From the NCBI GenBank assembly GCA_001800515.1, contig MGVN01000175.1, positions 7,841 through 13,680 on the forward strand: a DNA stretch of 5,840 bases, in the 5' to 3' direction. Source of the stretch: Elusimicrobia bacterium RIFOXYB2_FULL_49_7. GTDB taxonomy: Bacteria > Fibrobacterota > OXYB2-FULL-49-7. Every line of letters begins with the position of its first letter. Position 1 is the first letter of the stretch. The translations under genes and the position numbers were made by a program. Of this stretch, positions 1 to 5,702 are shown one piece after another. Under the pieces are notes generated by a model. The model saw only the letters and a program-made list of their open reading frames with translations. It had not been told where the DNA came from and ran no database searches.

Positions 1-1339
1 CGCGCTGATTTTCCGCAAGCCGTTTCCGGGAGGCTTCGTCGGTTTCTTTTTTTAAGGCTTGCGCTTCAATCTTGAGCCGCATCAGACAGCGCTCTTTTTC
101 ATCGATAACCGCAGGTCTGGAATCAATCTGCATCTTGAGTCGGCTGGCCGCCTCGTCAATTAAATCAATGGCCTTATCCGGCAGGAAGCGATCCGTGATA
201 TATCGCGAGGAGAGAGTCACGGCTGCCACAATGGCATTGTCCTGAATACGGACGCCATGATGCACATCGTATTTCTCCTTCAATCCCCGTAGAATGGAGA
301 GTGTTTCAAGCTGGGACGGTTCTCCAATAATGACTTTCTGAAAACGACGTTCCAAGGCGGCATCTTTCTCAATATGTTTCTGATATTCGTTCAGCGTGGT
401 TGCACCGATGCAACGAAGCTGGCCTCGTGCCAGGGCAGGCTTGAGCATATTTGCCGCATCCACCGCCCCCTCGGCCGCACCCGCCCCCATGATGGTATGA
501 AGTTCGTCGATGAAGAGAATGACGCCTCCTTCGGAATCCGTTACCTCCTTCAATACCCCTTTCAGTCGCTCCTCAAACTCACCCCGAAACTTGGCCCCTG
601 CCAAGAGAGAAGCCATATCTAAACCCACGAGCCGCTTGTTCCGAAGCCCTTCCGGCACATCCTCATCCACCATGCGCTGGGCCAGCCCTTCCACAATGGC
701 AGTCTTGCCCACACCCGGCTCACCGATGAGAACCGGATTATTTTTGGTGCGGCGCATCAGCACCTGAATGACACGTCGGATTTCCGCATCCCGTCCGATA
801 ACCGGATCCAGCTTTCGTTTCCGGGCCAATTCCGTAAAATCAACGGAGAACCGCTCCAGGGCCTTCATCTGATTTTCCGGGGTCGGGGAATCGACCTTCC
901 TTCCTTTTCGTAACGTGCCGATTTCTTCTCTGATTTTCCGACTCGTCAGCCCAAGGCCGAGGAAAATTTCCTTGAGATCAGATTCCGCGGTTTCCAGGAT
1001 TCCAAGAAAAAGAATTTCCGTAGAAACAAACCCATCACCCATCTCTTGGGCCAGGTCAAATGCTTTTTGAACTGCCTTTTGTGCGGAACGGGAAAGGGCC
1101 AATGTGGCCTCACCTTGTACGGAAGGTTTACGTTTGAGCAGATTATCCGCTAAACCGAGTAATTTTCCCGGTTCTATAGCACATTGGAATAATAATTGGG
1201 GAACAATCCCCTCTTTCTGGGCTGTCAGCGCATATAAAATATGCTCCACTTGGATTTCCGGGTGGTTTCGCTTCAAGGCTGATTCCCTGGCATCATTAAT
1301 TGCCTGGGCTGCCATTTCGGTCATTTTATTAAAATCCAC
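1..1339 (-). CDS. clpB: ATP-dependent disaggregase ClpB, N-terminal 446 residues (cut by window edge)
   Basis: ClpB is a cytoplasmic hexameric AAA+ unfoldase that, with DnaK, pulls proteins out of aggregates. Visible in order: the N-terminal Clp_N double repeat (about residues 1-145); nucleotide-binding domain 1 with Walker A GEPGVGKT (206-213), pore loop KFRGEFEER (250-258), Walker B ILFIDE (274-279), sensor-1 GATT (312-315) and arginine fingers R331-R332; and the start of the coiled-coil middle domain from about 409, which rules out a plain ClpA. K212, E279, R331 and R332 fall at the same numbers as in E. coli ClpB, supporting the chosen start. The pore-loop aromatic at 251 is Phe where E. 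coli has Tyr. The start is GTG at 1339, giving the usual M-D-F-N-K-x-T opening; an ATG five bases upstream is in another frame and stops after seven codons. The second ATPase domain lies outside the window. No CIRCE element is seen upstream. Confidence 0.97.
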   Translation of the reverse strand, partial: MDFNKMTEMAAQAINDARESALKRNHPEIQVEHILYALTAQKEGIVPQLLFQCAIEPGKLLGLADNLLKRKPSVQGEATLALSRSAQKAVQKAFDLAQEMGDGFVSTEILFLGILETAESDLKEIFLGLGLTSRKIREEIGTLRKGRKVDSPTPENQMKALERFSVDFTELARKRKLDPVIGRDAEIRRVIQVLMRRTKNNPVLIGEPGVGKTAIVEGLAQRMVDEDVPEGLRNKRLVGLDMASLLAGAKFRGEFEERLKGVLKEVTDSEGGVILFIDELHTIMGAGAAEGAVDAANMLKPALARGQLRCIGATTLNEYQKHIEKDAALERRFQKVIIGEPSQLETLSILRGLKEKYDVHHGVRIQDNAIVAAVTLSSRYITDRFLPDKAIDLIDEAASRLKMQIDSRPAVIDEKERCLMRLKIEAQALKKETDEASRKRLAENQR

Positions 1340-1344
1340 ACCAT

Positions 1345-1352
1345 CCTCCTCC
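1345..1352 (-). promoter_or_regulatory. Strong Shine-Dalgarno of clpB, deciding the GTG start
   Basis: Read on the minus strand this is GGAGGAGG. Its last AGGAGG lies five bases before GTG at 1339. It is too close to the out-of-frame ATG at 1344, since the run abuts that codon. Spacing and the protein N-terminus therefore both favour GTG over ATG at 1344 and over the internal in-frame ATG at 1324. Confidence 0.8.
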
Positions 1353-1442
1353 TTTTCGAGTCTCTGTTAGAAACACAGACGCCATTTTAAATAGAAATAA
1401 CAAATGCAATGCCGAAAAGAACAATACTTTGAAATAGAAGGG

Positions 1443-1448
1443 ATTATA
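1443..1448 (-). promoter_or_regulatory. Possible -10 box of clpB
   Basis: The minus strand reads TATAAT here, about 100 bases before the clpB GTG. No good -35 hexamer lies 16-19 bases upstream; the sequence there is T-rich (TTTTAA-like). No sigma-32 pair (CTTGAA with CCCCAT) and no HrcA/CIRCE operator are seen on this strand, so the sequence shows no heat-shock control. In an AT-rich region a lone TATAAT is weak evidence. Confidence 0.25.
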
Positions 1449-1589
1449 AAGATTCGGAAAACAAATTAAAAACAAACTGTTCTTTCTTGAAACAAAAAAT
1501 GTTTCCAAAAATTATGACCATCCATTACAGTTATTGACATATATTTTTACTAATGCACCATTATAGTATCAATTTAGCATCACAAATCC

Positions 1590-1600
1590 TTGTTGAACAA
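1590..1600. promoter_or_regulatory. Candidate upstream activator site, TTGT-N3-ACAA palindrome
   Basis: TTGTTGAACAA is a palindrome centred at 1595, 96 bases before the predicted transcription start at about 1691. The pattern C-TTGT-N3-ACAAATA-N-A recurs before the next gene (centre 3372). Sigma-54 promoters need an upstream-bound AAA+ activator, and such sites usually lie 80-200 bases upstream. That this is one is inference from position and recurrence only; the core is short and could arise by chance in AT-rich DNA. Confidence 0.3.
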
Positions 1601-1661
1601 ATACACATTTTTGCCTTTCCTCCCTATCTTATTTTATATTAAAATGTTATTTATAAGAAAA

Positions 1662-1685
1662 TTTTGGCATATTTGTTGCATATTA
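1662..1685 (+). promoter_or_regulatory. Sigma-54 (RpoN) promoter of the 509-residue protein gene
   Basis: The block has TTGGCA at the -24 position (GG at 1666-1667) and TTGCAT at the -12 position (GC at 1678-1679). Exactly 10 bases lie between GG and GC, the fixed spacing of sigma-54 promoters (consensus TGGCAC-N5-TTGCA). The predicted start is about 1691, giving a 27-base leader that contains the AAGGAG ribosome binding site. The same block with 20 of 24 bases identical stands in the same place before the next gene. Conservation of both elements and of spacing, but not of the bases between them, is what a functional promoter would show. Confidence 0.75.
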
Positions 1686-1717
1686 TTTTCATATACACCC
1701 TACAAAAAGGAGACATA

Positions 1718-3247
1718 ATGCACACCCCAATAATTCTAATTATGCTTGCCTCCCTTTTTCAAGCGGCCCTTTCACAAATCACGCTTTCTCCGGTCGATGT
1801 CATGACCATGGGGACCTATAATATGTATCCTCCCATTGGCCATGAATATTCAAGAAATATCGGGATTCACAATGACAGCGAATACATCATGGTCATTAGC
1901 GGCGGAAAATACCTCCTCACATCATCGAACGGAACCGTGTGGAACGGTCAAACCGTCACTTTAATAAAAACCTATAATGCCGGCGGATCGCCCAACAATC
2001 ACCACGGAATCTATGGCGACCTTAACGGGAATATTTACTGGGACTATGTCTGGGGCTGTAATGGCCGCTTGGGCGCCCCGGTTCCGCGCTATTTTATGAA
2101 AGCCAGCTACCGAAACGGAACGCTCAATGTTGCAACAGCACAAATGATCCGGGATAGCGTGGATCACATGCCAAATTATTTTTGCAGCTATACCGGTTTT
2201 GGTGGATACCCGCTCGGAGAAGACACCATGCTGATTGCCTATCAATGGACCAGCCAACTTGGCTACGAAGAACCCCACGTTCTGATAACCCATGATGGCG
2301 GCGCTTCTTTTGAAGGTCTTGGCGGCCTGATTACCATCGGAGAAGGAATATCAATAGCCAATGCTGCCAGTTGGGGTATGAATCACGCACCCCAGGTTGT
2401 CAAATACAAAGGCGGCATCATGGCCGTCTGGACGGTCGGTTATTACTTTAAATACCGTTATTTTGATGGAACAAGCTGGGGACCTGTGGGCAGTATTCCC
2501 GGTTCACCTTCGTCCAGCACGGCGGCAGCCGCATTTCGTTTGAATTCGGATGACAATAACGTTTACCTCCTTACTCCAAGTAACGATGGCAACCAAAATC
2601 TCATTTCCTTCATTTACAATGGCTCCGAGTGGTCCAAACAAGCGCTGGTTCTGAATCAAGGCTATAAAATTTATTATGCCGTGAATACGGTTTGCGGGGA
2701 TTATGTATTGAATTTCTGGACGCAGATAAGCACCACAGGAACCAATATCTTCTGCCTCCCCTACGATCGACGTACCGGCACTTTTGCCGCCACACCGGTC
2801 ACCGTCATTGCAGACGGCATGGGCAACCGCAATCTGGTCGCTCCCTATACCAGTCCGGAAGGCTTTGTTCCTTTCGCCTGGTGCAACGGGATGAGCACCA
2901 CATCCCAAATCAAGTTCTGTAAGATCCCATTGGAGTTTCTGGTGGAAGATTTTACACCGGCCATAAAATTATCAGCCAAAGCAAAGGCTACCCTGTCCGT
3001 ATTAAACAACCGGCCCAATCCATTCGGCCGCTCAACCACTCTGACCTATCGTCTCTCTGATAAGAGCGACATTCATCTGGCCGTCTATAACGCGGAAGGG
3101 AAAAAGAGGGCATCCCTTGCAAACGGCACACAGGAACCCGGTACATATCAGGTTGCCTGGAATGCGGATAAAGCAGCGTCCGGCGTTTATTACGCAAGAT
3201 TATCAATGGGCAAACAGCAATACATAAAAAAACTGCTTAAATTGTAA
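1718..3247 (+). CDS. Exported beta-propeller-like (BNR/sialidase-fold) protein with T9SS type A sorting tail
   Basis: This 509-residue protein is predicted to leave the cell through Sec and then T9SS. Residues 1-19 form a signal peptide with a hydrophobic core at 5-14 and cleavage after A-L-S (19/20); its n-region has no Lys or Arg, only His2. Residues about 20-410 look like a beta-propeller: an Asp-box-like T-H-D-G-G-A-S-F (191-198) and recurring aromatic blade motifs S-N-G-T-V-W (70-75), F-D-G-T-S-W (249-254) and Y-N-G-S-E-W (300-305). The segment N-N-H-H-G-I-Y-G-D-L-N-G-N-I-Y-W (93-108) resembles the His-rich part of BNR_4-type propellers, some of which are polysaccharide lyases, but this is only a resemblance. 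No sialidase R-I-P motif is seen. Residues about 425-509 are a sorting domain (N-P-F 434-436, S-G-V-Y-Y-A-R-L 488-495, Y-I-K-K-L 502-506). The ATG follows AAGGAG by five bases. The exact substrate and activity are unknown. Confidence 0.85.
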   Translation: MHTPIILIMLASLFQAALSQITLSPVDVMTMGTYNMYPPIGHEYSRNIGIHNDSEYIMVISGGKYLLTSSNGTVWNGQTVTLIKTYNAGGSPNNHHGIYGDLNGNIYWDYVWGCNGRLGAPVPRYFMKASYRNGTLNVATAQMIRDSVDHMPNYFCSYTGFGGYPLGEDTMLIAYQWTSQLGYEEPHVLITHDGGASFEGLGGLITIGEGISIANAASWGMNHAPQVVKYKGGIMAVWTVGYYFKYRYFDGTSWGPVGSIPGSPSSSTAAAAFRLNSDDNNVYLLTPSNDGNQNLISFIYNGSEWSKQALVLNQGYKIYYAVNTVCGDYVLNFWTQISTTGTNIFCLPYDRRTGTFAATPVTVIADGMGNRNLVAPYTSPEGFVPFAWCNGMSTTSQIKFCKIPLEFLVEDFTPAIKLSAKAKATLSVLNNRPNPFGRSTTLTYRLSDKSDIHLAVYNAEGKKRASLANGTQEPGTYQVAWNADKAASGVYYARLSMGKQQYIKKLLKL

Positions 3248-3316
3248 AAGAAGGGGCCTTTAACACCAGAACATTAATAGTCTCATACGGTTTCATAAAA
3301 TCTCTTTCAGTATCAT

Positions 3317-3355
3317 CAACGAAGAAATTTTAATCGTTGTCTCTTTTTTATTTTA
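3317..3355 (+). terminator. Rho-independent terminator after the 509-residue protein gene
   Basis: CAACGA (3317-3322) pairs with TCGTTG (3334-3339) around an 11-base AT-rich loop, followed by a T-rich run from 3340 to 3355 that includes six consecutive T. It lies about 70 bases after the stop codon and before the promoter of the next gene, so the two similar genes are probably transcribed separately. The stem is only six base pairs, which limits confidence. Confidence 0.45.
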
Positions 3356-3366
3356 TTTATATTTGC

Positions 3367-3377
3367 TTGTCTTACAA
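3367..3377. promoter_or_regulatory. Second TTGT-N3-ACAA palindrome, candidate activator site
   Basis: TTGTCTTACAA is centred at 3372, 66 bases before the predicted start at about 3438. With its flanks it matches the site at 1590-1600 as C-TTGT-N3-ACAAATA-N-A. The two sites differ in distance to their promoters by about 30 bases, close to three helical turns, so both would face the polymerase on the same side. A weak sigma-70 or Bacteroidota-type reading of the same DNA is possible (TTGTCT at 3367, TATATTTG at 3392-3399). Confidence 0.3.
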
Positions 3378-3408
3378 ATAGATAGGATGCTTATATTTGC
3401 ACTTCTAT

Positions 3409-3432
3409 TTTTGGCGTAGAAGTTGCATATTA
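3409..3432 (+). promoter_or_regulatory. Sigma-54 (RpoN) promoter of the 700-residue protein gene
   Basis: TTGGCG at -24 (GG 3413-3414) and TTGCAT at -12 (GC 3425-3426) again have exactly 10 bases between GG and GC. Predicted start is about 3438, leaving a 24-base leader with an AAAGGGG ribosome binding site at 3448-3454. The block ends 29 bases before the ATG, against 32 bases for its partner upstream of the previous gene. The -24 element departs slightly from TGGCA (G at the fifth base). Confidence 0.75.
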
Positions 3433-3461
3433 ATATATATGATAAAAAAAGGGGCGTAAAA

Positions 3462-5564
3462 ATGAAAAGATTAAGCGTGTTGATTTTTCTGTTTGTCATC
3501 ATTTCTTCATCGAGTTTCGGACAGGAGAATTCGCACTTAATTTGCGGGTTCGAACGATCGGAAGTATTGGGATGGGGAGCCGTGATCCCGGATTCTCTTA
3601 ATCAAGATACTTTGTTCAGACCAAACCAATTCGGTTATTATAAAAGCCTGGGCACAGCGATGAAAGGGGATGTCACGCAGGATAGTTTTGCACTTGCCAA
3701 TAAAGTGACGAATAGTTACAGTTTCCTTAATCCCGGCAATCAAACCAGTTATTACGATATTCAACGAATAGGAAAAGTATTTAATTTCCACGGATTCTTT
3801 TCCAGAGCATTACCCACGAACTGGTCCAGCTATGCCAAACTTTGGATTGATTTCAAGGTGCCGGGAAGCGTTGGTGTCAAGCTTCGTTTGGAGCTGGAGG
3901 ATAAATACCTCAGCACGCCCATTGTCAGAAACTATCAGGTCCCTGCTGACCAATGGGTCACTTTGGAAGTAGATCTTCAGAAAGCGGTCTCGGAACGCGG
4001 GATGGATTTGACCCAGATGTCTGCCATGCAAATGATGATTCCGGAACTCTTATCCTCTATGGCCAGTTCCGTTTCTTTTCGAACTTTAGTTGATAATATT
4101 CGTTTAGCCGGGGCGGATGCGGAACCCAACAGTACCCCTGTATTATTGAAAGATACCAGCAGCATGGCAGTGACCTCTTCCGTTGCACGTCCGACAACCA
4201 ATTTAGCTGATTATGCCTTATCCGCTGACGGAACCGTAACGGATACGATACAATATATTAATGTAACCCGAGCCTCTTATGGGGTATTGGCGGCACGCGA
4301 ACGGGCAATTGGCGGATTCGGCACAAGCGGTCTGATTATTTATGCCAAGATGGGCGTCTATCTTTCGCTGAATGCCGGACGGACATGGACCGGATTGAAT
4401 GGACTGGGCACCAATACGATTCTCAGTTCTAACATACGTCAGCAACGAGCAACCGTTTTGATTGACGGAACAGATATCATGGGCGCCTATGTTCCATACA
4501 CCTGTGCAGGTGGCGGCGGACGAACAGACCTCCTTTTTATCAAAGCGGATTATGCGAATGGTCATTTTAGCTACAGACCAGAAAACGCCTTTGAAACAGG
4601 GATCTGGCATTGCACAGACGCTCATCGCCTTTTTAAAACCGTGGAAGGGCGAATTTGGGTGACCTGGGGACATGCCCCGAGATGGTCCTGGGATTCCGGT
4701 GAAATTCATGCCAAGTATTCGGATGATGGCGGTGTCTCCTGGCTCGACGGCGGCCAGAACGGATACATCGCGGTTTCCGGCTCAGCCCCTTTTCTGACGG
4801 ATTGGAATGGCCAAGTCGCCTGTTTTTTCGGAGACAAATGGTCTTGTTTCAACGGCACAACATGGTCAACACCTGCCACCACCTTGAGTGGGGCAACCGC
4901 TTATTCTGTTGTTACTTCTCTGGAAGGCGTCATTTACCTGTCCATGCAAAATCCTAATCGAATTCTCCGTTATGATGGCAGCGCCTGGATTAACATCACG
5001 CCGACTTTTTTATCCAATGCACCCTTGCTAACACGTTGTTCGGATCATATTGCAGCTATTTGGAAAAGCAACAATACCGTGTTAATGGGAACGATTTCCG
5101 CCACAGAGGATTGGAACGGACCGCTCCAGATGGCTTCGATGAGGAGTACGCATGAAGGGCTTGCGGTTCCCCAGCATTCGCCGGACGCCTTTATCCCGGT
5201 AACATGGAGTACGTCGGATTCCGGCGGTCTCTATGTACGCGCTTATGACATGAGCCAAATCGTGAAAGCGGATAAAAATTTCACTTCAGCGATCTCAATG
5301 GAAAAGAGGATTTTTCAGAATCAACCTAACCCCTTCAACCATTCCACGCTCTTTCAATATCGGGTAATAACCCCGGGTCCGGTCTCTTTGAAAATATTTT
5401 CGGCAACCGGGCAGCTTATTAAGGAATTGGTAAAGGGCAAACAAGCGAATGGGAAATATACGGCAGCCTGGGCACCTGAAAAGTCCCTTTCACCAGGTAT
5501 TTATTTTGCCCGATTAAAAACAGCGGATCAGTTATATATTAAGAAGCTGGTTCTCATGCATTAA
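3462..5564 (+). CDS. Exported protein with carbohydrate-binding-like domain, beta-propeller and T9SS type A sorting tail
   Basis: This 700-residue protein has a clear signal peptide (M-K-R-L start, hydrophobic 6-14, cleavage after S-F-G at 20/21). Residues about 23-217 resemble the jelly-roll carbohydrate-binding or galactose-binding-like domains of secreted polysaccharide enzymes: opening C-G-F-E-R-S, middle strands W-I-D-F and L-R-L-E-L-E-D, W-V-T-L-E-V-D-L (165-172), and closing L-V-D-N-I-R-L (209-215). Residues about 245-600 look like a sialidase-type beta-propeller with two textbook Asp boxes, S-L-N-A-G-R-T-W (302-309) and S-D-D-G-G-V-S-W (420-427), plus F-N-G-T-T-W (463-468) and Y-D-G-S-A-W (504-509). 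Residues about 616-700 are the sorting domain (N-Q-P-N-P-F-N 620-626, Y-F-A-R-L 681-685, Y-I-K-K-L-V-L 692-698). No catalytic residues can be named; it may bind glycans rather than cut them. The ATG has AGGGG seven bases upstream. Likely surface-exposed or released. Confidence 0.87.
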   Translation: MKRLSVLIFLFVIISSSSFGQENSHLICGFERSEVLGWGAVIPDSLNQDTLFRPNQFGYYKSLGTAMKGDVTQDSFALANKVTNSYSFLNPGNQTSYYDIQRIGKVFNFHGFFSRALPTNWSSYAKLWIDFKVPGSVGVKLRLELEDKYLSTPIVRNYQVPADQWVTLEVDLQKAVSERGMDLTQMSAMQMMIPELLSSMASSVSFRTLVDNIRLAGADAEPNSTPVLLKDTSSMAVTSSVARPTTNLADYALSADGTVTDTIQYINVTRASYGVLAARERAIGGFGTSGLIIYAKMGVYLSLNAGRTWTGLNGLGTNTILSSNIRQQRATVLIDGTDIMGAYVPYTCAGGGGRTDLLFIKADYANGHFSYRPENAFETGIWHCTDAHRLFKTVEGRIWVTWGHAPRWSWDSGEIHAKYSDDGGVSWLDGGQNGYIAVSGSAPFLTDWNGQVACFFGDKWSCFNGTTWSTPATTLSGATAYSVVTSLEGVIYLSMQNPNRILRYDGSAWINITPTFLSNAPLLTRCSDHIAAIWKSNNTVLMGTISATEDWNGPLQMASMRSTHEGLAVPQHSPDAFIPVTWSTSDSGGLYVRAYDMSQIVKADKNFTSAISMEKRIFQNQPNPFNHSTLFQYRVITPGPVSLKIFSATGQLIKELVKGKQANGKYTAAWAPEKSLSPGIYFARLKTADQLYIKKLVLMH

Positions 5565-5574
5565 AGCCTGTGCT

Positions 5575-5605
5575 GGAAAGATATATTCAAAGAATATATC
5601 TTTCC
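5575..5605 (+). terminator. Perfect 14-bp hairpin after the 700-residue protein gene
   Basis: The left arm 5575-5588 (GGAAAGATATATTC) and right arm 5592-5605 are exact reverse complements around an AAA loop. The hairpin begins ten bases after the stop codon, so it would form in the 3' end of the mRNA. It lacks an immediate T run, the nearest being TTATTTT about ten bases on, so it may be a weak or factor-assisted terminator or a 3' stabilising structure. The left flank CTGGAAA (5573-5579) can also pair with TTTCCAG (5619-5625), giving a competing outer fold. Confidence 0.5.
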
Positions 5606-5635
5606 GATTGAAGATTATTTTCCAGTGATTTAGAG

Positions 5636-5664
5636 TTAATAAGAATTATATTTAAGCGTATAAT
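5636..5664 (+). promoter_or_regulatory. Sigma-70-type promoter for the third exported-protein gene
   Basis: TTAATA (5636-5641, four of six matches to TTGACA) and a perfect TATAAT (5659-5664) are 17 bases apart. The predicted start is about 5671, roughly 30 bases before the preferred ATG at 5703. No TGGC-N8-TTGC block like those of the two preceding genes is found here. The region is AT-rich, which raises the chance of a false match. Confidence 0.4.
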
Positions 5665-5686
5665 AACACTATTTAAACGCTATAAT
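5651..5686 (+). repeat. Tandem imperfect repeat overlapping the third gene's promoter
   Basis: TTTAAGCGTATAAT (5651-5664) is followed by TTTAAACGCTATAAT (5672-5686), about two helical turns apart. They match as direct repeats with one gap, and their cores AGCGT (5655-5659) and ACGCT (5677-5681) are also inverted repeats. The layout around a -10 box and predicted start fits an operator for a dimeric regulator; no regulator is identifiable in the window. Confidence 0.35.
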
Positions 5687-5702
5687 GAAATTGGGGGATG
5701 CC

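Larger units (their letters stand above)
1340..1717. other. Divergent AT-rich intergenic region between clpB and the first secreted-protein gene
   Basis: These 378 bases hold no credible gene. Reading from the clpB side they contain the clpB ribosome binding site, a small inverted repeat TCTGT-N7-ACAGA (1363-1379), a TATAAT on the minus strand (1443-1448), an inverted repeat GAAAC-N7-GTTTC (1489-1505), a perfect TTGACA (1534-1539) with TATAGT 22 bases later (too far for a standard promoter), the palindrome TTGT-N3-ACAA (1590-1600), the sigma-54-like block (1662-1685), and the AAGGAG ribosome binding site of the rightward gene (1707-1712). No tRNA-like or riboswitch-like structure was recognised. 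Confidence 0.7.

Noticed and set aside
374..1370. Plus-strand open frames at 374-622, 510-767 and 1104-1370
   Set aside because: They are antisense to clpB, whose conserved motifs run through the whole region; their peptides resemble no protein and they lack ribosome binding sites.
1486..1491. CTTGAA as a sigma-32 -35 element
   Set aside because: It is on the plus strand, facing away from clpB, and has no CCCCAT-like -10 downstream.
1534..1567. Sigma-70 promoter from the perfect TTGACA and TATAGT
   Set aside because: The spacing is 22 bases, beyond the usable range, and no better -10 lies 16-18 bases downstream.
1611..1640. TTGCCT-N18-TATATT as the main promoter of the first secreted-protein gene
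   Set aside because: It is a possible weak sigma-70 promoter, but the -35 matches at only four of six bases and it is not shared with the next gene at equal quality, whereas the sigma-54 block is conserved with exact spacing.
1664..1717. Upstream in-frame TTG start adding 18 residues to the 509-residue protein
   Set aside because: TTG at 1664 lies inside the -24 element of the predicted promoter, upstream of the expected transcript start, has no ribosome binding site, and would bury the signal peptide. ATG 1718 has AAGGAG at correct spacing.
3362..3399. Bacteroidota-type promoter TTTG / TATATTTG
   Set aside because: TATATTTG fits TAnnTTTG, but TTTG lies 26 bases upstream, too far, and the first gene has no counterpart at the matching position.
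3423..3461. Upstream in-frame TTG start adding 13 residues to the 700-residue protein
   Set aside because: This TTG is part of the -12 element (TTGCAT) of the predicted promoter and would add charged residues ahead of a textbook M-K-R signal peptide.
4218..4709. Minus-strand open frame of 163 codons, and similar ones at 1961-2293 and 2504-2908
   Set aside because: They lie opposite coding regions with clear domain structure, show no recognisable motifs, and have no promoter or ribosome binding site.
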